The notes beneath the pieces are model-generated. The model saw nothing but the letters and a program-made list of their open reading frames with translations. It was not told where the DNA came from and searched no databases. From Pseudarthrobacter chlorophenolicus A6 (GTDB lineage: Bacteria; Actinomycetota; Actinomycetes; Actinomycetales; Micrococcaceae), in NCBI RefSeq assembly GCF_000022025.1, contig NC_011886.1, positions 3,699,209 through 3,763,208 on the forward strand: a stretch of 64,000 nt of DNA, written 5' to 3'. Both the position numbers and the translations under genes were made by a program. Positions 54,190 to 63,574 of the stretch are shown here, one piece after another. Position 1 is the stretch's first letter. Each line of letters opens with the position of its first letter.

Positions 54190-55903
54190 TCTCCTCCCCC
54201 CGAATCCCTCACCCCCGGCTACTGCCGTGCCCGTCGCAATCCCCGAAGCCGAGCACGTCCTCGCCCTCCGGGGCCGCGGGGGCTACCGCCAGTACCGGAT
54301 TCCGGCGCTCGCGGTCACCACACACGGCACAGTCCTGGCCGCCTACGACGGCAGGCCCAACCTCGATGACCTGCCCAGCCCCATCGATCTGCTGATACGG
54401 CGCAGCACCGATAGCGGGCAAACCTGGGGCGGACAGGAGGTAGTGCGGAGCGGCACGGGCCTGGAGGGTCTCGGTGATCCGAGCCTGCTGGTGGACGCCG
54501 AAACCGGACGCATCTTCCTCTTCCACGCGGCCGGAACGCGCGCGGGATTCTTCGAGTCAGCCACCGGAATGGCGCCGGATGACCCCGCCATCCAGCACAC
54601 CGACCTCAGCTGGTCCGACGACGACGGCGTCACCTGGCAGCACCGGCGCCTCACCGCGGAACTGAAGGGCAGCTCCCCCGCCGGCCGGGACGTCACCGGA
54701 ATCTTCGCCGCCGCCGGCCAGGGCATCCAGATCCATGCCGGACCCTTCACCGGCCGGCTGGTGCAGCAGTTCGTCCTCCTGTGCGGAGGCGAGATCATGG
54801 CCGCCTCCGCCTACAGCGACAACTACGGCGAGCGCTGGACACTTGGGGAATTCATCAGCGCCGGAACCCACGGCGCGGCACCCAATGAGAACAAGGTAAC
54901 GGCCCTGGACGACGGCCGACTGCTGCTCCACAGCCGGGCAACGCCGCGCCGGCTGGCCGCCACCTCCACCGACGGCGGCCACAGCTGGAGCCCGCTGGCA
55001 CCCGTCGAGGACCTCCCGGACCCCAGCGACAACGGATCGCTCACCCGCTTCGACGGACTCCCGTCCGTCATGGATTATGCCGGTACGGCGACGGACCAGT
55101 GGCTGCTGGCCACCAACAACCGGGACACCGCACTGCGCCGCAACACCGTCCTGGGCCTCTCGCCGGACAACGGCAGCACCTGGCCTGCCGGACTGGTGCT
55201 CTGCGCGGGGAGCTCGGCGTACTCCACGGCCACGCGGCTGCCGGACGGCAACATCGGCGTCCTGTACGAACGCCAGGGCTACCGGGAAATCGTCTTCGCC
55301 TCCATTCCCGCAGCGCAACTGACGGATCAGCTGGAAACACACCCGCAGCCGGCCGCCCAAGAACCGGCTGCTGGCCTCTCTTTCGACATGGAACTCCGGT
55401 CCATCACGCCGGGCCTTCCGGAGGTATGGCGGAACGCCGGGGAGTTCCACGTCATGGCGGACGGCGGCGGCGACTGGGGCCCGGCGTCAAAGGAGATCGG
55501 CCAGGGCTACTCTGCCGGGCAGGCGCAGGTGCTGGGCACCCGCGAGGCACAGGACCTCAACTACGGGCCCGTCATCCCCGGCTACAAGGCGGGCGACATC
55601 CTCGCGTTCACGGGCAGGGCACGGAACGACGGCGGCGCAACAGTCACAGGGGTCACGCTCACCGGCCCGGGGGCCGCGGCTTTCCCGCCCCGGGACCTCC
55701 TGCCGGGGGAAGCGGCACTGTACTTCACGCCGTCGTACACCCTGACGGCGGCTGACGTGGAGCAGGACGCCGTGGACATCACCTTCGCCGTGGAAGGAAC
55801 CAGCGGGGGCACGGTGCGGCGGCTGTCCAGGATCTTCCGGTTCAGCATGGCCTCCGGGGAGGTCAGCGTGGAGGACGCGCCTCCGGTCAGCTCCCCCCGA
55901 TAA
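54179..55903 (+). CDS. cytoplasmic sialidase (GH33)
   Basis: This 574-aa sialidase lacks a signal peptide. It has Y-R-Q-Y-R-I-P-A-L with the catalytic Arg, several Asp boxes (R-R-S-T-D-S-G-Q-T-W, W-S-D-D-D-G-V-T-W, T-S-T-D-G-G-H-S-W), P-N-E-N-K-V and S-S-A-Y-S-T-A-T-R. A C-terminal ~150-residue beta domain (from ~405) resembles the repeat modules of the secreted sialidase. Being intracellular, it may act on imported sialylated oligosaccharides. It starts at GTG 54179, probably leaderless, and overlaps the DUF4862 gene tail to tail by 17 bases. Confidence 0.88.
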   Translation: MTSYLLPPNPSPPATAVPVAIPEAEHVLALRGRGGYRQYRIPALAVTTHGTVLAAYDGRPNLDDLPSPIDLLIRRSTDSGQTWGGQEVVRSGTGLEGLGDPSLLVDAETGRIFLFHAAGTRAGFFESATGMAPDDPAIQHTDLSWSDDDGVTWQHRRLTAELKGSSPAGRDVTGIFAAAGQGIQIHAGPFTGRLVQQFVLLCGGEIMAASAYSDNYGERWTLGEFISAGTHGAAPNENKVTALDDGRLLLHSRATPRRLAATSTDGGHSWSPLAPVEDLPDPSDNGSLTRFDGLPSVMDYAGTATDQWLLATNNRDTALRRNTVLGLSPDNGSTWPAGLVLCAGSSAYSTATRLPDGNIGVLYERQGYREIVFASIPAAQLTDQLETHPQPAAQEPAAGLSFDMELRSITPGLPEVWRNAGEFHVMADGGGDWGPASKEIGQGYSAGQAQVLGTREAQDLNYGPVIPGYKAGDILAFTGRARNDGGATVTGVTLTGPGAAAFPPRDLLPGEAALYFTPSYTLTAADVEQDAVDITFAVEGTSGGTVRRLSRIFRFSMASGEVSVEDAPPVSSPR

Positions 55904-56783
55904 GGGCGCACATCTGCCGCAGGCGGTCAACACGGTCCTGCACCGTCAGGCCCTCCCGCGGGAGGCCAACCTTGAAGCCGGTGACCGGCACGGCGCCGGC
56001 AGCAGCAAGGCACCGCTCGATCTCGGCGCGGTTGAGCAGGGAGCTTGGCGGCGCGCCGTCCACCTCGACGGCCGGAAGGTGCGCGTCGATCCAGGGGTAG
56101 CCGAACTCCGTGGCATCCGGTGAGCAGCCGGAGAACATCACACCGGCCAGGACGCCGGCCTCCCGCGCCAGCGCGATGTGCTGGGCGGCAGTGTCCGGGT
56201 TCCGGGTTTCAATGACGGACCGGGCCCAGTTGATCACCAGGCCGGCCCGGCCTCCCGACTGTTCCCGGAGCGCGCGGACCACGTCCACCTCATCGGCAAA
56301 AGGTAGGAAGCCCTTCTCCGGTTTGTTTCCAGGCCGGGGAGCGTCGCAGTGTTCCACCAGCACCCGGGTGGTTCCCCAGTCCCACTCGAGGATCTCGCTC
56401 AGCGATGCCCTGAACATGGCCACGTCGGCGCCGGGATGTGGTGCTGAATGCAGTTCCACGGCCTCCACCTGCCGCCCTTCGTCCTTGAGGCGAAGCACGT
56501 AGGCGTGAAGGCCGGCCGCGAAGTCAAGGGCTTTCCGCCTTCCCGCGGCGTCCACCGAAGCCAGCCCGAACGCAGCCGATGCGTTCAGCCGCTGCATGGT
56601 GCCCGGTATTGAAGTCACGACGGCGGACCATTCCGCGGGTGCCCCGGCAGGCCAGGGGCTGCCGCCATGTGGGCCGTACGGAAGTTCGAGTCCCCGTACG
56701 GCCGGGACGGTTGCGAGCCCGCGGTAGAACTCCTGCTGCGAGCCGGCGGGCTGGGCCGGATAGGCGCCGACGATGAGGGACAT
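55887..56783 (-). CDS. DUF4862 family protein
   Basis: This 298-aa cytoplasmic protein matches the uncharacterised DUF4862 family. Its strand-end motifs (E-L-H-S-A-P-H, V-L-V-E-H-C-D, L-V-I-N-W-A-R-S-V-I-E) suggest a TIM barrel of the sugar-isomerase kind, with metal-ligand Glu, His and Asp. GGAG lies 6 bases before ATG 56783. It diverges from the sialic acid importer operon across a shared operator, so it probably acts on a sialic acid form or breakdown product. No reaction is known to me. Confidence 0.8.
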   Translation of the reverse strand: MSLIVGAYPAQPAGSQQEFYRGLATVPAVRGLELPYGPHGGSPWPAGAPAEWSAVVTSIPGTMQRLNASAAFGLASVDAAGRRKALDFAAGLHAYVLRLKDEGRQVEAVELHSAPHPGADVAMFRASLSEILEWDWGTTRVLVEHCDAPRPGNKPEKGFLPFADEVDVVRALREQSGGRAGLVINWARSVIETRNPDTAAQHIALAREAGVLAGVMFSGCSPDATEFGYPWIDAHLPAVEVDGAPPSSLLNRAEIERCLAAAGAVPVTGFKVGLPREGLTVQDRVDRLRQMCALIGGS

Positions 56784-56848
56784 TTCGAACTCCGTTGCTT
56801 GGAAGCGGTTGGTTTGCGGGGCGGCCCGGTGCATGCAGACCGCCGCAC

Positions 56849-56878
56849 TTGACGGGTGGCTGTGATCGCCCTTACAGT
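56849..56878 (+). promoter_or_regulatory. promoter of the sialic acid importer operon
   Basis: TTGACG (56849-56854) and TACAGT (56873-56878) are 18 bases apart. On the other strand TAGAAT (56885-56880) could serve the DUF4862 gene. Confidence 0.5.
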
Positions 56879-56890
56879 CATTCTACGAGC

Positions 56891-56902
56891 TAGGACATCC
56901 TA
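56891..56902. promoter_or_regulatory. sialic-acid regulon operator, site 3
   Basis: TAGGACATCCTA is a perfect palindrome (TAGGA-CA-TCCTA) just downstream of the predicted start of the importer operon and over the -35 area of the DUF4862 gene. It can thus block both. Confidence 0.65.
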
Positions 56903-56935
56903 CATCCGATAAACATCTTCTGAATGGTGAGGCAC

Positions 56936-58576
56936 ATGAACAACATCAAGAACCTGCCGCTGGTCAATGACGCCAGCCGCCGGAACTTCCTGAAGCTCGG
57001 CGGGGCCATGGGCCTGGCCGCAGCCTTCGCCACCTCCCTGTCCGCCTGCGGCGGCCCTGCCGCGACCACCACGGGCGCCACCGAAAACACCTCGCCCATC
57101 AACAAGGACCTCACCATCGAGGCCGGCATCTCCTACGCGCTGTCCACCGGCTTTGACCCCATCTCCTCCTCCGGCGCGACGCCGATGGCCGCCAACCTGC
57201 ACGTCTTCGAAGGCCTCATCGAACTTCACCCCGCCACCCGTGAGCCGTACAACGCCCTGGCTGCCGCAGACCCCAAGAAGGTCAGCGACACCCAGTACCA
57301 GGTGTCCATCCGGGACGGCGCAGTGTTCCACGACGGCACGCCGGTCACCGCCGAGGACGTGGTGTTCTCCTTCACCCGCGTGATGGACCCGGCCAACAAG
57401 TCGCTGTTCTCGCAGTTCATCCCGTTCATCCAGGAGGTCAAGGCCCTGGACGCCAAGACCGTGGAATTCACCCTTAAGTACGCGTTCCCCGGCTTCGGCC
57501 CGCGCATTTCCGTGGTGAAGGTGGTGCCCAAGGCGCTGACCAATTTCCCGTTCGGCTCCGATCAGCTGAAGTCCTTCGACGCCAAGCCCGTGGGCACCGG
57601 CCCGTACAAGCTCATCTCCGCCGTCAAGGACGACAAGATCGTCTTCGAGGCCAACCAGGCCTACAACGGCCCCATGCCGGCCCTGGCCAAGGGCATGACC
57701 TGGCTGCTGCTCTCCGATGCCGCCGCCCGCGTCACCGCCATGCAGTCCGGCCGTGTCCAGGCCATCGAGGACGTCCCCTACCTGGACATGGAGGGACTCA
57801 AGTCTGCCGCCACAGTTGAGTCCGTGCAGTCCTTCGGCCTGCTGTTCATGATGTTCAACTGCAACGCCGCACCCTTCAACAACAAAAAGGTCCGCCAGGC
57901 CCTCCACTACGGCCTGGACAAGGACTCCATCATCAAGAAGGCCCTGTTCGGCAACGCCAAGCCGGCCAGCTCCTACTTCCAGGAAGGCCACCCGGACTAC
58001 GTCAAGGCCAAGAACGTCTACGGCTACGACGCCCAGAAGGCCGAGGACCTCCTCAAGGAAGCCGGCGTCACCAGTCTGGAATTCGAGCTGCTCACCACGG
58101 ACACCGCCTGGGTCAAGGATGTGGCACCGCTGATGCTCGAATCCTGGAACAAGATCCCCGGCGTCAAGGTCACCCTCAAGAACCTGCAGTCCGGCGCCCT
58201 GTACACGGACCGCGTGGCCAAGGGTGACTACAAGGTTGTTGCCGCACCGGGCGATCCCTCGGTGTTCGGCAACGACGCGGACCTGCTGCTGAGCTGGTTC
58301 TACGCCGGCGACACCTGGATGAAGAACCGCGCCTTCTGGGCCGACACCCCGGAACGTGCGCAGCTGGTGGACCTGATGTCCAAGGCCGGCCGCGCCGCCA
58401 AGGAAGATGCCAAGAAGCTGACCGGCGAGATTGTGGACCTGGTGTCCGAGGAAGTCCCGCTGTACCCGCTGTTCCACCGCCAGCTTCCCAGCGCCTGGGA
58501 TTCCAAGAAGCTCAGCGGCTTCAAGCCCCTCCCCACCACCGGAGTGTCCTTCGTTGGTGTGGGCCGCACCGCCTAG
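56936..58576 (+). CDS. Tat-exported substrate-binding lipoprotein of a Dpp-type ABC importer
   Basis: This 546-aa extracytoplasmic protein of solute-binding family 5 has a twin-arginine signal (S-R-R-N-F-L-K, residues 14-20) followed by the lipobox L-S-A-C (Cys38), so it should be folded before export by Tat and then lipidated. The family-5 pattern G-T-G-P-Y-K-L and the D-V-V-F-S-F-T-R region are present. Gene context (sialidases, lyase, ROK kinase) suggests it binds sialic acid, as the Dpp-like SatABCD system of Haemophilus ducreyi does. GAGG lies just before ATG 56936. Confidence 0.88.
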   Translation: MNNIKNLPLVNDASRRNFLKLGGAMGLAAAFATSLSACGGPAATTTGATENTSPINKDLTIEAGISYALSTGFDPISSSGATPMAANLHVFEGLIELHPATREPYNALAAADPKKVSDTQYQVSIRDGAVFHDGTPVTAEDVVFSFTRVMDPANKSLFSQFIPFIQEVKALDAKTVEFTLKYAFPGFGPRISVVKVVPKALTNFPFGSDQLKSFDAKPVGTGPYKLISAVKDDKIVFEANQAYNGPMPALAKGMTWLLLSDAAARVTAMQSGRVQAIEDVPYLDMEGLKSAATVESVQSFGLLFMMFNCNAAPFNNKKVRQALHYGLDKDSIIKKALFGNAKPASSYFQEGHPDYVKAKNVYGYDAQKAEDLLKEAGVTSLEFELLTTDTAWVKDVAPLMLESWNKIPGVKVTLKNLQSGALYTDRVAKGDYKVVAAPGDPSVFGNDADLLLSWFYAGDTWMKNRAFWADTPERAQLVDLMSKAGRAAKEDAKKLTGEIVDLVSEEVPLYPLFHRQLPSAWDSKKLSGFKPLPTTGVSFVGVGRTA

Positions 58577-58597
58577 CCCTACACACCGGAGACTACA

Positions 58598-59554
58598 TTG
58601 AGCACCATATTGCGACTGCTGGGCCGACGCCTCGCAGCCCTGCCGCTGATGGTCCTGGGCATCACCCTGCTGGTGTTCCTGGTCCTGCAGGCAGCGCCCG
58701 GAGACCAGGCAAGCAGCGCCCTGGGCGAAGGGGCCAGCGAGGAAGCCAAGGAACAGTACCGCCAGGCGAACGGCCTGAACGATCCGCTGCTGCTGCAGTA
58801 TGTGCGGTTCCTGGGCAAGCTCCTGCAGCTGGACCTGGGCGTCACCACGCCGCCGGCCAAGTCTGTGGCGAGCATGATCGGCTCGGCGTTCCCCCTGACG
58901 CTTCAGCTGACCTTCCTGGGCGTCATCATCGCCGTGGTGGTCTCGCTGGTCTTCGGCATTATCGGCGCCCTGTACCGGGACAAATGGCAGGACCAGCTGG
59001 TCCGTGTCTTCTCCATCGCCGCGGTGGCAACGCCGTCGTTCTGGCTGGGCATCCTGCTGATCCAGTGGTTCGCCCTGGGCCCGGCAGCGATGTTCCCGTC
59101 CGGCGGCATTGCAACCCCGGAATCCGGGTTCGGCGGTTGGCTCAACTCGATGGCCCTGCCCGCCCTGGCCCTCGGCATCCCGGTCTCAGCTTCCCTCATC
59201 AGGGTGGTCCGCACCTCCATGGTGGAGGAGCTGGACCGGGACTATGTCCGCACGGCCATCGGCAACGGCGTCCCCTACCGCGAAGTGGTCTCCAAGAACG
59301 TGCTCCGCAACGCACTCGTAACTCCGGTGACCGTGCTGGGACTGCGGATCGGCTACCTGCTGGGCGGCGCCGTCGTCATTGAAATGATCTTTGCGCTGCC
59401 CGGCATGGGCCAGCTGATCCTCAACGGCATCACCAACCTGGACGTGAACCTGGTCCAGGGCGTGGTGCTCACCATCTCCGTCACTTTCGTCCTGGTGAAC
59501 ATCGCCGTGGACCTGCTCTACCTGCTCATCAACCCCCGAATCAGGACCGTGTGA
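58598..59554 (+). CDS. Dpp/Opp-type ABC permease, DppB-like
   Basis: This 318-aa permease has six membrane helices and the permease-ATPase coupling motif (Y-V-R-T-A-I-G-N-G-V-P). It starts at TTG 58598 with GGAG 6 bases upstream. It forms the membrane channel with the permease part of the next gene's product, whose gene starts 3 bases later. Confidence 0.92.
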   Translation: MSTILRLLGRRLAALPLMVLGITLLVFLVLQAAPGDQASSALGEGASEEAKEQYRQANGLNDPLLLQYVRFLGKLLQLDLGVTTPPAKSVASMIGSAFPLTLQLTFLGVIIAVVVSLVFGIIGALYRDKWQDQLVRVFSIAAVATPSFWLGILLIQWFALGPAAMFPSGGIATPESGFGGWLNSMALPALALGIPVSASLIRVVRTSMVEELDRDYVRTAIGNGVPYREVVSKNVLRNALVTPVTVLGLRIGYLLGGAVVIEMIFALPGMGQLILNGITNLDVNLVQGVVLTISVTFVLVNIAVDLLYLLINPRIRTV

Positions 59555-59557
59555 CCC

Positions 59558-61696
59558 ATGCGCAGCAAACTCGCTGACCGTCTGAGCGCCCCCGGAATCC
59601 GCCTGCGGGCCCTGCCCTGGGGCTCCCGGCTGGCCCTCGCCTTCCTGGTGGTAATTGCCTTCGCCGCCATCTTCGCCCCGGTCCTGGCACCGCACGATCC
59701 GCTGGAATCCTTCATGCCGGCCACGCCCCCGGGTGCCGAGCACTTCTTCGGCACCGACCGGCTGGGCCGCGACATCTTCTCCCGCCTGCTCTACGGCTCG
59801 CAGTCCTCGCTGATGATCGGCCTCGGCGCCGTGGCCCTGGCGGTCCTGGCCGGCGCGTTCCTCGGCTCACTGGCCGCCACGTCCAGCAAGGCCGTCAACG
59901 AACTCATCATGCGCATCATGGACATCCTGATGGCGTTCCCGGGCATCGCCCTGGCCGCGGTGCTGCTGGCGGCGTTCGGCAACTCGGTGCCCACCATCAT
60001 CGTTGCCATCGCCATCATCTACACCCCGCAGCTGGCCCGCGTGGTCCGCGCCAACGTGCTCTCGCAGTACGGCGAAGACTATGTCCGAGCCGAGCGCGTG
60101 ATCGGCGCCGGCCGCTTCTACATCCTGGCCAGGCACATTGTCCGCAACACCGCAGCCCCCGTGCTGGTGTTCGCCACGGTGATGGTGGCCGATGCCATCA
60201 TCCTCGAAGCCTCGCTGTCCTTCCTGGGCGCCGGCGTCCAGGACCCCGCTCCGTCGTGGGGCAACGTGATCTCCTACGGCCGCAACCTGGTCCTGTCCGG
60301 CGGCTGGTGGGCCACCACCTTCGCCGGCCTCATCATTCTCCTCACCGTCCTGGCGCTGAATATCCTCGCTGAGGGACTCACCGACGCCATGGTCAACCCC
60401 CGGCTGCGGCGCGCGCCGGCGGTGAAGGACGACGACGGTGCTGCCGCTTCCGTGGCCGGCGCCGCCGTCACCGGCTCCGCGGTGGACACGGAAGTGGCCA
60501 CCACGGTTGCCCAGCCGTCGGTCGTGGAACAGCACGAGCTCGACGCCGTCCTGCCGGCCTCCGGAACAACCCCCACCGAAGGCCGGCAGGACACCTCAGC
60601 TGTACTCACCGAGGCCAGGACCGGCGCCGCCAACCCGCACGCCCAGTTGGACCGGGAGCTGGAACTGCTGGCCGCCGTCGAGGCCACCCGCACCGACCGG
60701 CTGCCGCAGGTCCCCGCAGATGCCCGCACGGTGCTGGAAGTGAAGAACCTCTCCATCCGCTTCCCCGGAAGGTTTGGCGAGACAGCCATTGTGGACAACG
60801 TCTCCTTCACCGTCCGCGAAGGCGAAACCATGGGCCTGGTGGGCGAATCCGGTTGCGGCAAGTCCATCACCTCGCTGGCCGTCATGGGCCTGCTGCCCAA
60901 GACCGCCAGGATCACCGGCTCCATCCGGTTCGACGGCAAGGAACTGCTGGATCCGGACACCAGCCACAGCAACGCCAGGGCCTACCAGGGCCTGCGCGGC
61001 GAACAGATCGCCATGGTCTACCAGGACGCCCTGAGCTCGCTGAACCCGTCCATGAAGATCAAGGACCAAATGCTGCAGCTGACCCGCCGCGGCGGCCGCA
61101 AGACCCCGGCCGAGCTGCTGGAAATGGTGAAGCTCGATCCTGTCCGCACCCTGGCCAGCTACCCGCACGAACTGTCCGGCGGGCAGCGGCAGCGCGTCCT
61201 GATCGCCATGGCACTGTCCCGCTCACCCAAGATCGTGGTGGCGGATGAGCCCACCACGGCCCTGGACGTCACGGTCCAGAAGCAGGTGGTGGACCTGCTC
61301 AACGAACTGCGCGAGCAGCTGGGCTTCGCCATGGTGTTCGTCAGCCACGACCTCGCCCTGGTGGCCTCCCTGGCGCACCGCATCACGGTCATGTACGCGG
61401 GCCAGGTGGTGGAATCCGCCCAGGCCTCCGAGCTGCTGCGGAACCCGAAGCACGAATACACCCGCGGACTGCTGGGCGCCGTGCTCTCCATCGAGGCCGA
61501 CGCCGCCCGCCTGCACCAGATCCCCGGCACGGTCCCCTCCCCCAACGATTTCGCCCCCGGGGACCGGTTCGCGCCGCGCTCCCTGCGCAGCGACGCCGAC
61601 CCCAACCAGCAGCTGGTACTGACCGCCGTCGCCTCCTCGAATGGCGAAGACGCGGACCACTTCTGGGCAAGCCACCGCAAGGAGGACGCCAAGTGA
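59558..61696 (+). CDS. fused Dpp-type permease (DppC-like) and ATPase (DppD-like)
   Basis: This 712-aa fusion has a DppC-like permease at residues 1-285 (coupling motif Y-V-R-A-E-R-V-I-G-A-G), a low-complexity Ala/Thr/Pro linker at ~285-390, then a DppD-like ATPase. The ATPase has Walker A GESGCGKS near 430, LSGGQRQR, Walker B V-A-D-E-P-T-T-A-L-D and the family C-terminal segment with P-x-D-P-N-Q-Q. The two parts are normally separate proteins. Reading is uninterrupted, so this is a true fusion, not a frame error. Its stop overlaps the next gene (GTGA). Confidence 0.92.
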   Translation: MRSKLADRLSAPGIRLRALPWGSRLALAFLVVIAFAAIFAPVLAPHDPLESFMPATPPGAEHFFGTDRLGRDIFSRLLYGSQSSLMIGLGAVALAVLAGAFLGSLAATSSKAVNELIMRIMDILMAFPGIALAAVLLAAFGNSVPTIIVAIAIIYTPQLARVVRANVLSQYGEDYVRAERVIGAGRFYILARHIVRNTAAPVLVFATVMVADAIILEASLSFLGAGVQDPAPSWGNVISYGRNLVLSGGWWATTFAGLIILLTVLALNILAEGLTDAMVNPRLRRAPAVKDDDGAAASVAGAAVTGSAVDTEVATTVAQPSVVEQHELDAVLPASGTTPTEGRQDTSAVLTEARTGAANPHAQLDRELELLAAVEATRTDRLPQVPADARTVLEVKNLSIRFPGRFGETAIVDNVSFTVREGETMGLVGESGCGKSITSLAVMGLLPKTARITGSIRFDGKELLDPDTSHSNARAYQGLRGEQIAMVYQDALSSLNPSMKIKDQMLQLTRRGGRKTPAELLEMVKLDPVRTLASYPHELSGGQRQRVLIAMALSRSPKIVVADEPTTALDVTVQKQVVDLLNELREQLGFAMVFVSHDLALVASLAHRITVMYAGQVVESAQASELLRNPKHEYTRGLLGAVLSIEADAARLHQIPGTVPSPNDFAPGDRFAPRSLRSDADPNQQLVLTAVASSNGEDADHFWASHRKEDAK

Positions 61697-62499
61697 GCGC
61701 ATCCACCGGACAGCCCGTCATTGAGCTCAAGGACGTCAAGGTCCACCACCGTGCCCGCACCGGCGGCCTCTTCCGCCCCAACGTGGTCAAGGCCGTCAAC
61801 GGCGTGGACTTCACCATCAGCCGCGGCGAAACCGTGGGCATCGTGGGCGAATCCGGCTGCGGCAAGTCCACGCTCGCCTCGGTGCTGGTGGGCCTGCAGG
61901 CGCCCACCTCCGGGCAGGTCCTGTTCCACGGCAAGCCGGCCATCAAGCGGAACGCCGCCATGCGGAAGGAGTTCGGCCGGTCCGTCTCCGTGGTGTTCCA
62001 GGACCCCGCCACCGCGCTGAACCCGCGCATGACCATCCAGGACATCCTCACCGATCCCCTGCAGGTGCACGGCATCGGCAACGCCGCCACCCGCGCCGCC
62101 AAAGTCAAGGAACTCCTCGCGCTGGTCGGCCTGCCCGCCTCCGCGGCTGAAGTGACGCCGTCGCAGGTGTCCGGCGGCCAGCGGCAACGTGTTGCCATCG
62201 CCCGTGCCCTGGCGCTGGACCCGGACATCATCGTGGCCGACGAACCGACGTCGGCCCTGGACGTCTCGGTCCGCGCGCAGGTTCTGAACCTGCTCTCCGA
62301 CCTCAAGGCACGTCTGAACTTGGGGATGGTGTTCATCTCGCACGACATCCAGACCGTCCGCTACGTCTCCGACCGCATCTGCGTCATGTACTTCGGCGAG
62401 ATCGTGGAGGAAGGCCCGGCCGCGCAGGTGTTCGACAACCCCGGCAACGACTACACCAAGAAGCTCCTCGGCGCGGCGCCCAGCCTGCTGCACACCTAG
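61693..62499 (+). CDS. Dpp-type ABC ATPase, DppF-like
   Basis: This 268-aa ATPase has Walker A GESGCGKS near 53, signature VSGGQRQR and Walker B V-A-D-E-P-T-S-A-L-D. It pairs with the ATPase half of the fused protein to drive the importer. The GTG start overlaps the preceding stop. The C-terminal extension is short compared with DppF proteins that carry a 40-residue tail. Confidence 0.92.
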   Translation: MSASTGQPVIELKDVKVHHRARTGGLFRPNVVKAVNGVDFTISRGETVGIVGESGCGKSTLASVLVGLQAPTSGQVLFHGKPAIKRNAAMRKEFGRSVSVVFQDPATALNPRMTIQDILTDPLQVHGIGNAATRAAKVKELLALVGLPASAAEVTPSQVSGGQRQRVAIARALALDPDIIVADEPTSALDVSVRAQVLNLLSDLKARLNLGMVFISHDIQTVRYVSDRICVMYFGEIVEEGPAAQVFDNPGNDYTKKLLGAAPSLLHT

Positions 62500-62543
62500 A
62501 CCACCCATCCCCCTTTCACCAACCCAGTTATCGGAGTTTTCCC

Positions 62544-63473
62544 GTGTCTTCCCAGTTCTCCGGCGTCATCCCGCCGGTCGTCACCCCCCGCCACGCAGAC
62601 GGCAGCATCGACACCGCCTCCCTGCAGAACCTCACCCGGCACCTGCTCGACGGCGGCGTGTCCGGGCTGTTCGTCCTCGGCTCCTCCGCCGAGGTGCCCT
62701 ACATGACCAACGCTGAGCGCGACCTGGTGGTCAGCACCATCGCCGAAGCCAACTCCGCCGCCGGCGACAAAGCAGTTCCGCTCATCGTCGGGGCCAACGA
62801 GCAGACCACCAACCGCGTGATCGAGGAGGCCAAGCGCGTGATCGACCTCGGCGCCGACGCCATCGTGGTCACGTCGATGTACTACGCCATCGGTAACGCT
62901 GAAGAGACCGAGACCCACTTCCGCAGCATCCACGCTGCCGTCAGCAAGCCGATCTTCGCCTACGACGTGCCCGTCCGCACCCACTTCAAGCTCCCCACCG
63001 ACCTGCTGGTCCGGCTGGGCCGCGAAGGGGTCATCGCCGGCGTCAAGGACTCCTCCGGAGATGACGTCTCCTTCCGCCAGCTCCTGCTCGCGGCACGGGA
63101 CATCGACAACTTCGACATCTTCACCGGCCACGAAGTAGTGGTGGACGGCGCGCTCCTGGGCGGCGCCCAGGGCGTGGTCCCGGGCCTGGGCAACGTGGAC
63201 CCGCGCGGCTACCGGAACCTGGTGGACGCCGCAGCCGCCAGCGACTGGGCCAAGGCCGCCGCCGAACAGGACCGCCTGGCCGATCTCTTTGAGATCGTCT
63301 ACGCCCCCAACGGCCGCGTCTCCGGCGGCGCCGCGGGTCTGGGCGCGTTCAAGACCGCGCTGCAGGTCATGGGAGTCATCGAATCCAACACCATGAGCGC
63401 ACCCATGCCGGCACTGAACGAGGACGAAACCAAGGCCATCCGCGGCATCCTCGAACGCAACGGCCTGGTCTAG
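62544..63473 (+). CDS. nanA: N-acetylneuraminate lyase-type DapA-family aldolase
   Basis: This 309-aa TIM-barrel Schiff-base aldolase has Lys168 in G-V-K-D-S-S-G-D-D and Tyr140 in F-A-Y-D-V-P-V-R-T-H. The G-S-S-A-E-V motif near 49 replaces the usual G-T-T-G-E. In this context it most likely splits N-acetylneuraminate into N-acetylmannosamine and pyruvate, although the family cannot be separated from other 2-oxo-acid aldolases by sequence alone. GGAG precedes GTG 62544. It belongs to the importer operon. Confidence 0.82.
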   Translation: MSSQFSGVIPPVVTPRHADGSIDTASLQNLTRHLLDGGVSGLFVLGSSAEVPYMTNAERDLVVSTIAEANSAAGDKAVPLIVGANEQTTNRVIEEAKRVIDLGADAIVVTSMYYAIGNAEETETHFRSIHAAVSKPIFAYDVPVRTHFKLPTDLLVRLGREGVIAGVKDSSGDDVSFRQLLLAARDIDNFDIFTGHEVVVDGALLGGAQGVVPGLGNVDPRGYRNLVDAAAASDWAKAAAEQDRLADLFEIVYAPNGRVSGGAAGLGAFKTALQVMGVIESNTMSAPMPALNEDETKAIRGILERNGLV

Positions 63474-63478
63474 TTGCT

Positions 63479-63560
63479 GCGGGTGGCGGCGACATTTTCC
63501 GGCTGCTGCGCTCGTTCCTCACGCAACAACGCAGCCTACGAAAATGCCACCACCACCCGC
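63479..63560. repeat. 82-bp imperfect palindrome
   Basis: Arms of 21 bases (63479-63499 and 63540-63560) pair with three mismatches, and an inner GGCTGC/GCAGCC stem adds to the fold. This is larger than a normal terminator and resembles a REP-like palindromic element. It lies between the lyase and kinase genes. Confidence 0.65.
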
Positions 63561-63574
63561 CTACTTGGCCGTCC

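Noticed and set aside
56670..56710. tRNA-like T-arm segment (TTCGAGTCCCCGT)
   Set aside because: It lies inside the DUF4862 coding frame, and no acceptor or anticodon stem can be built around it.
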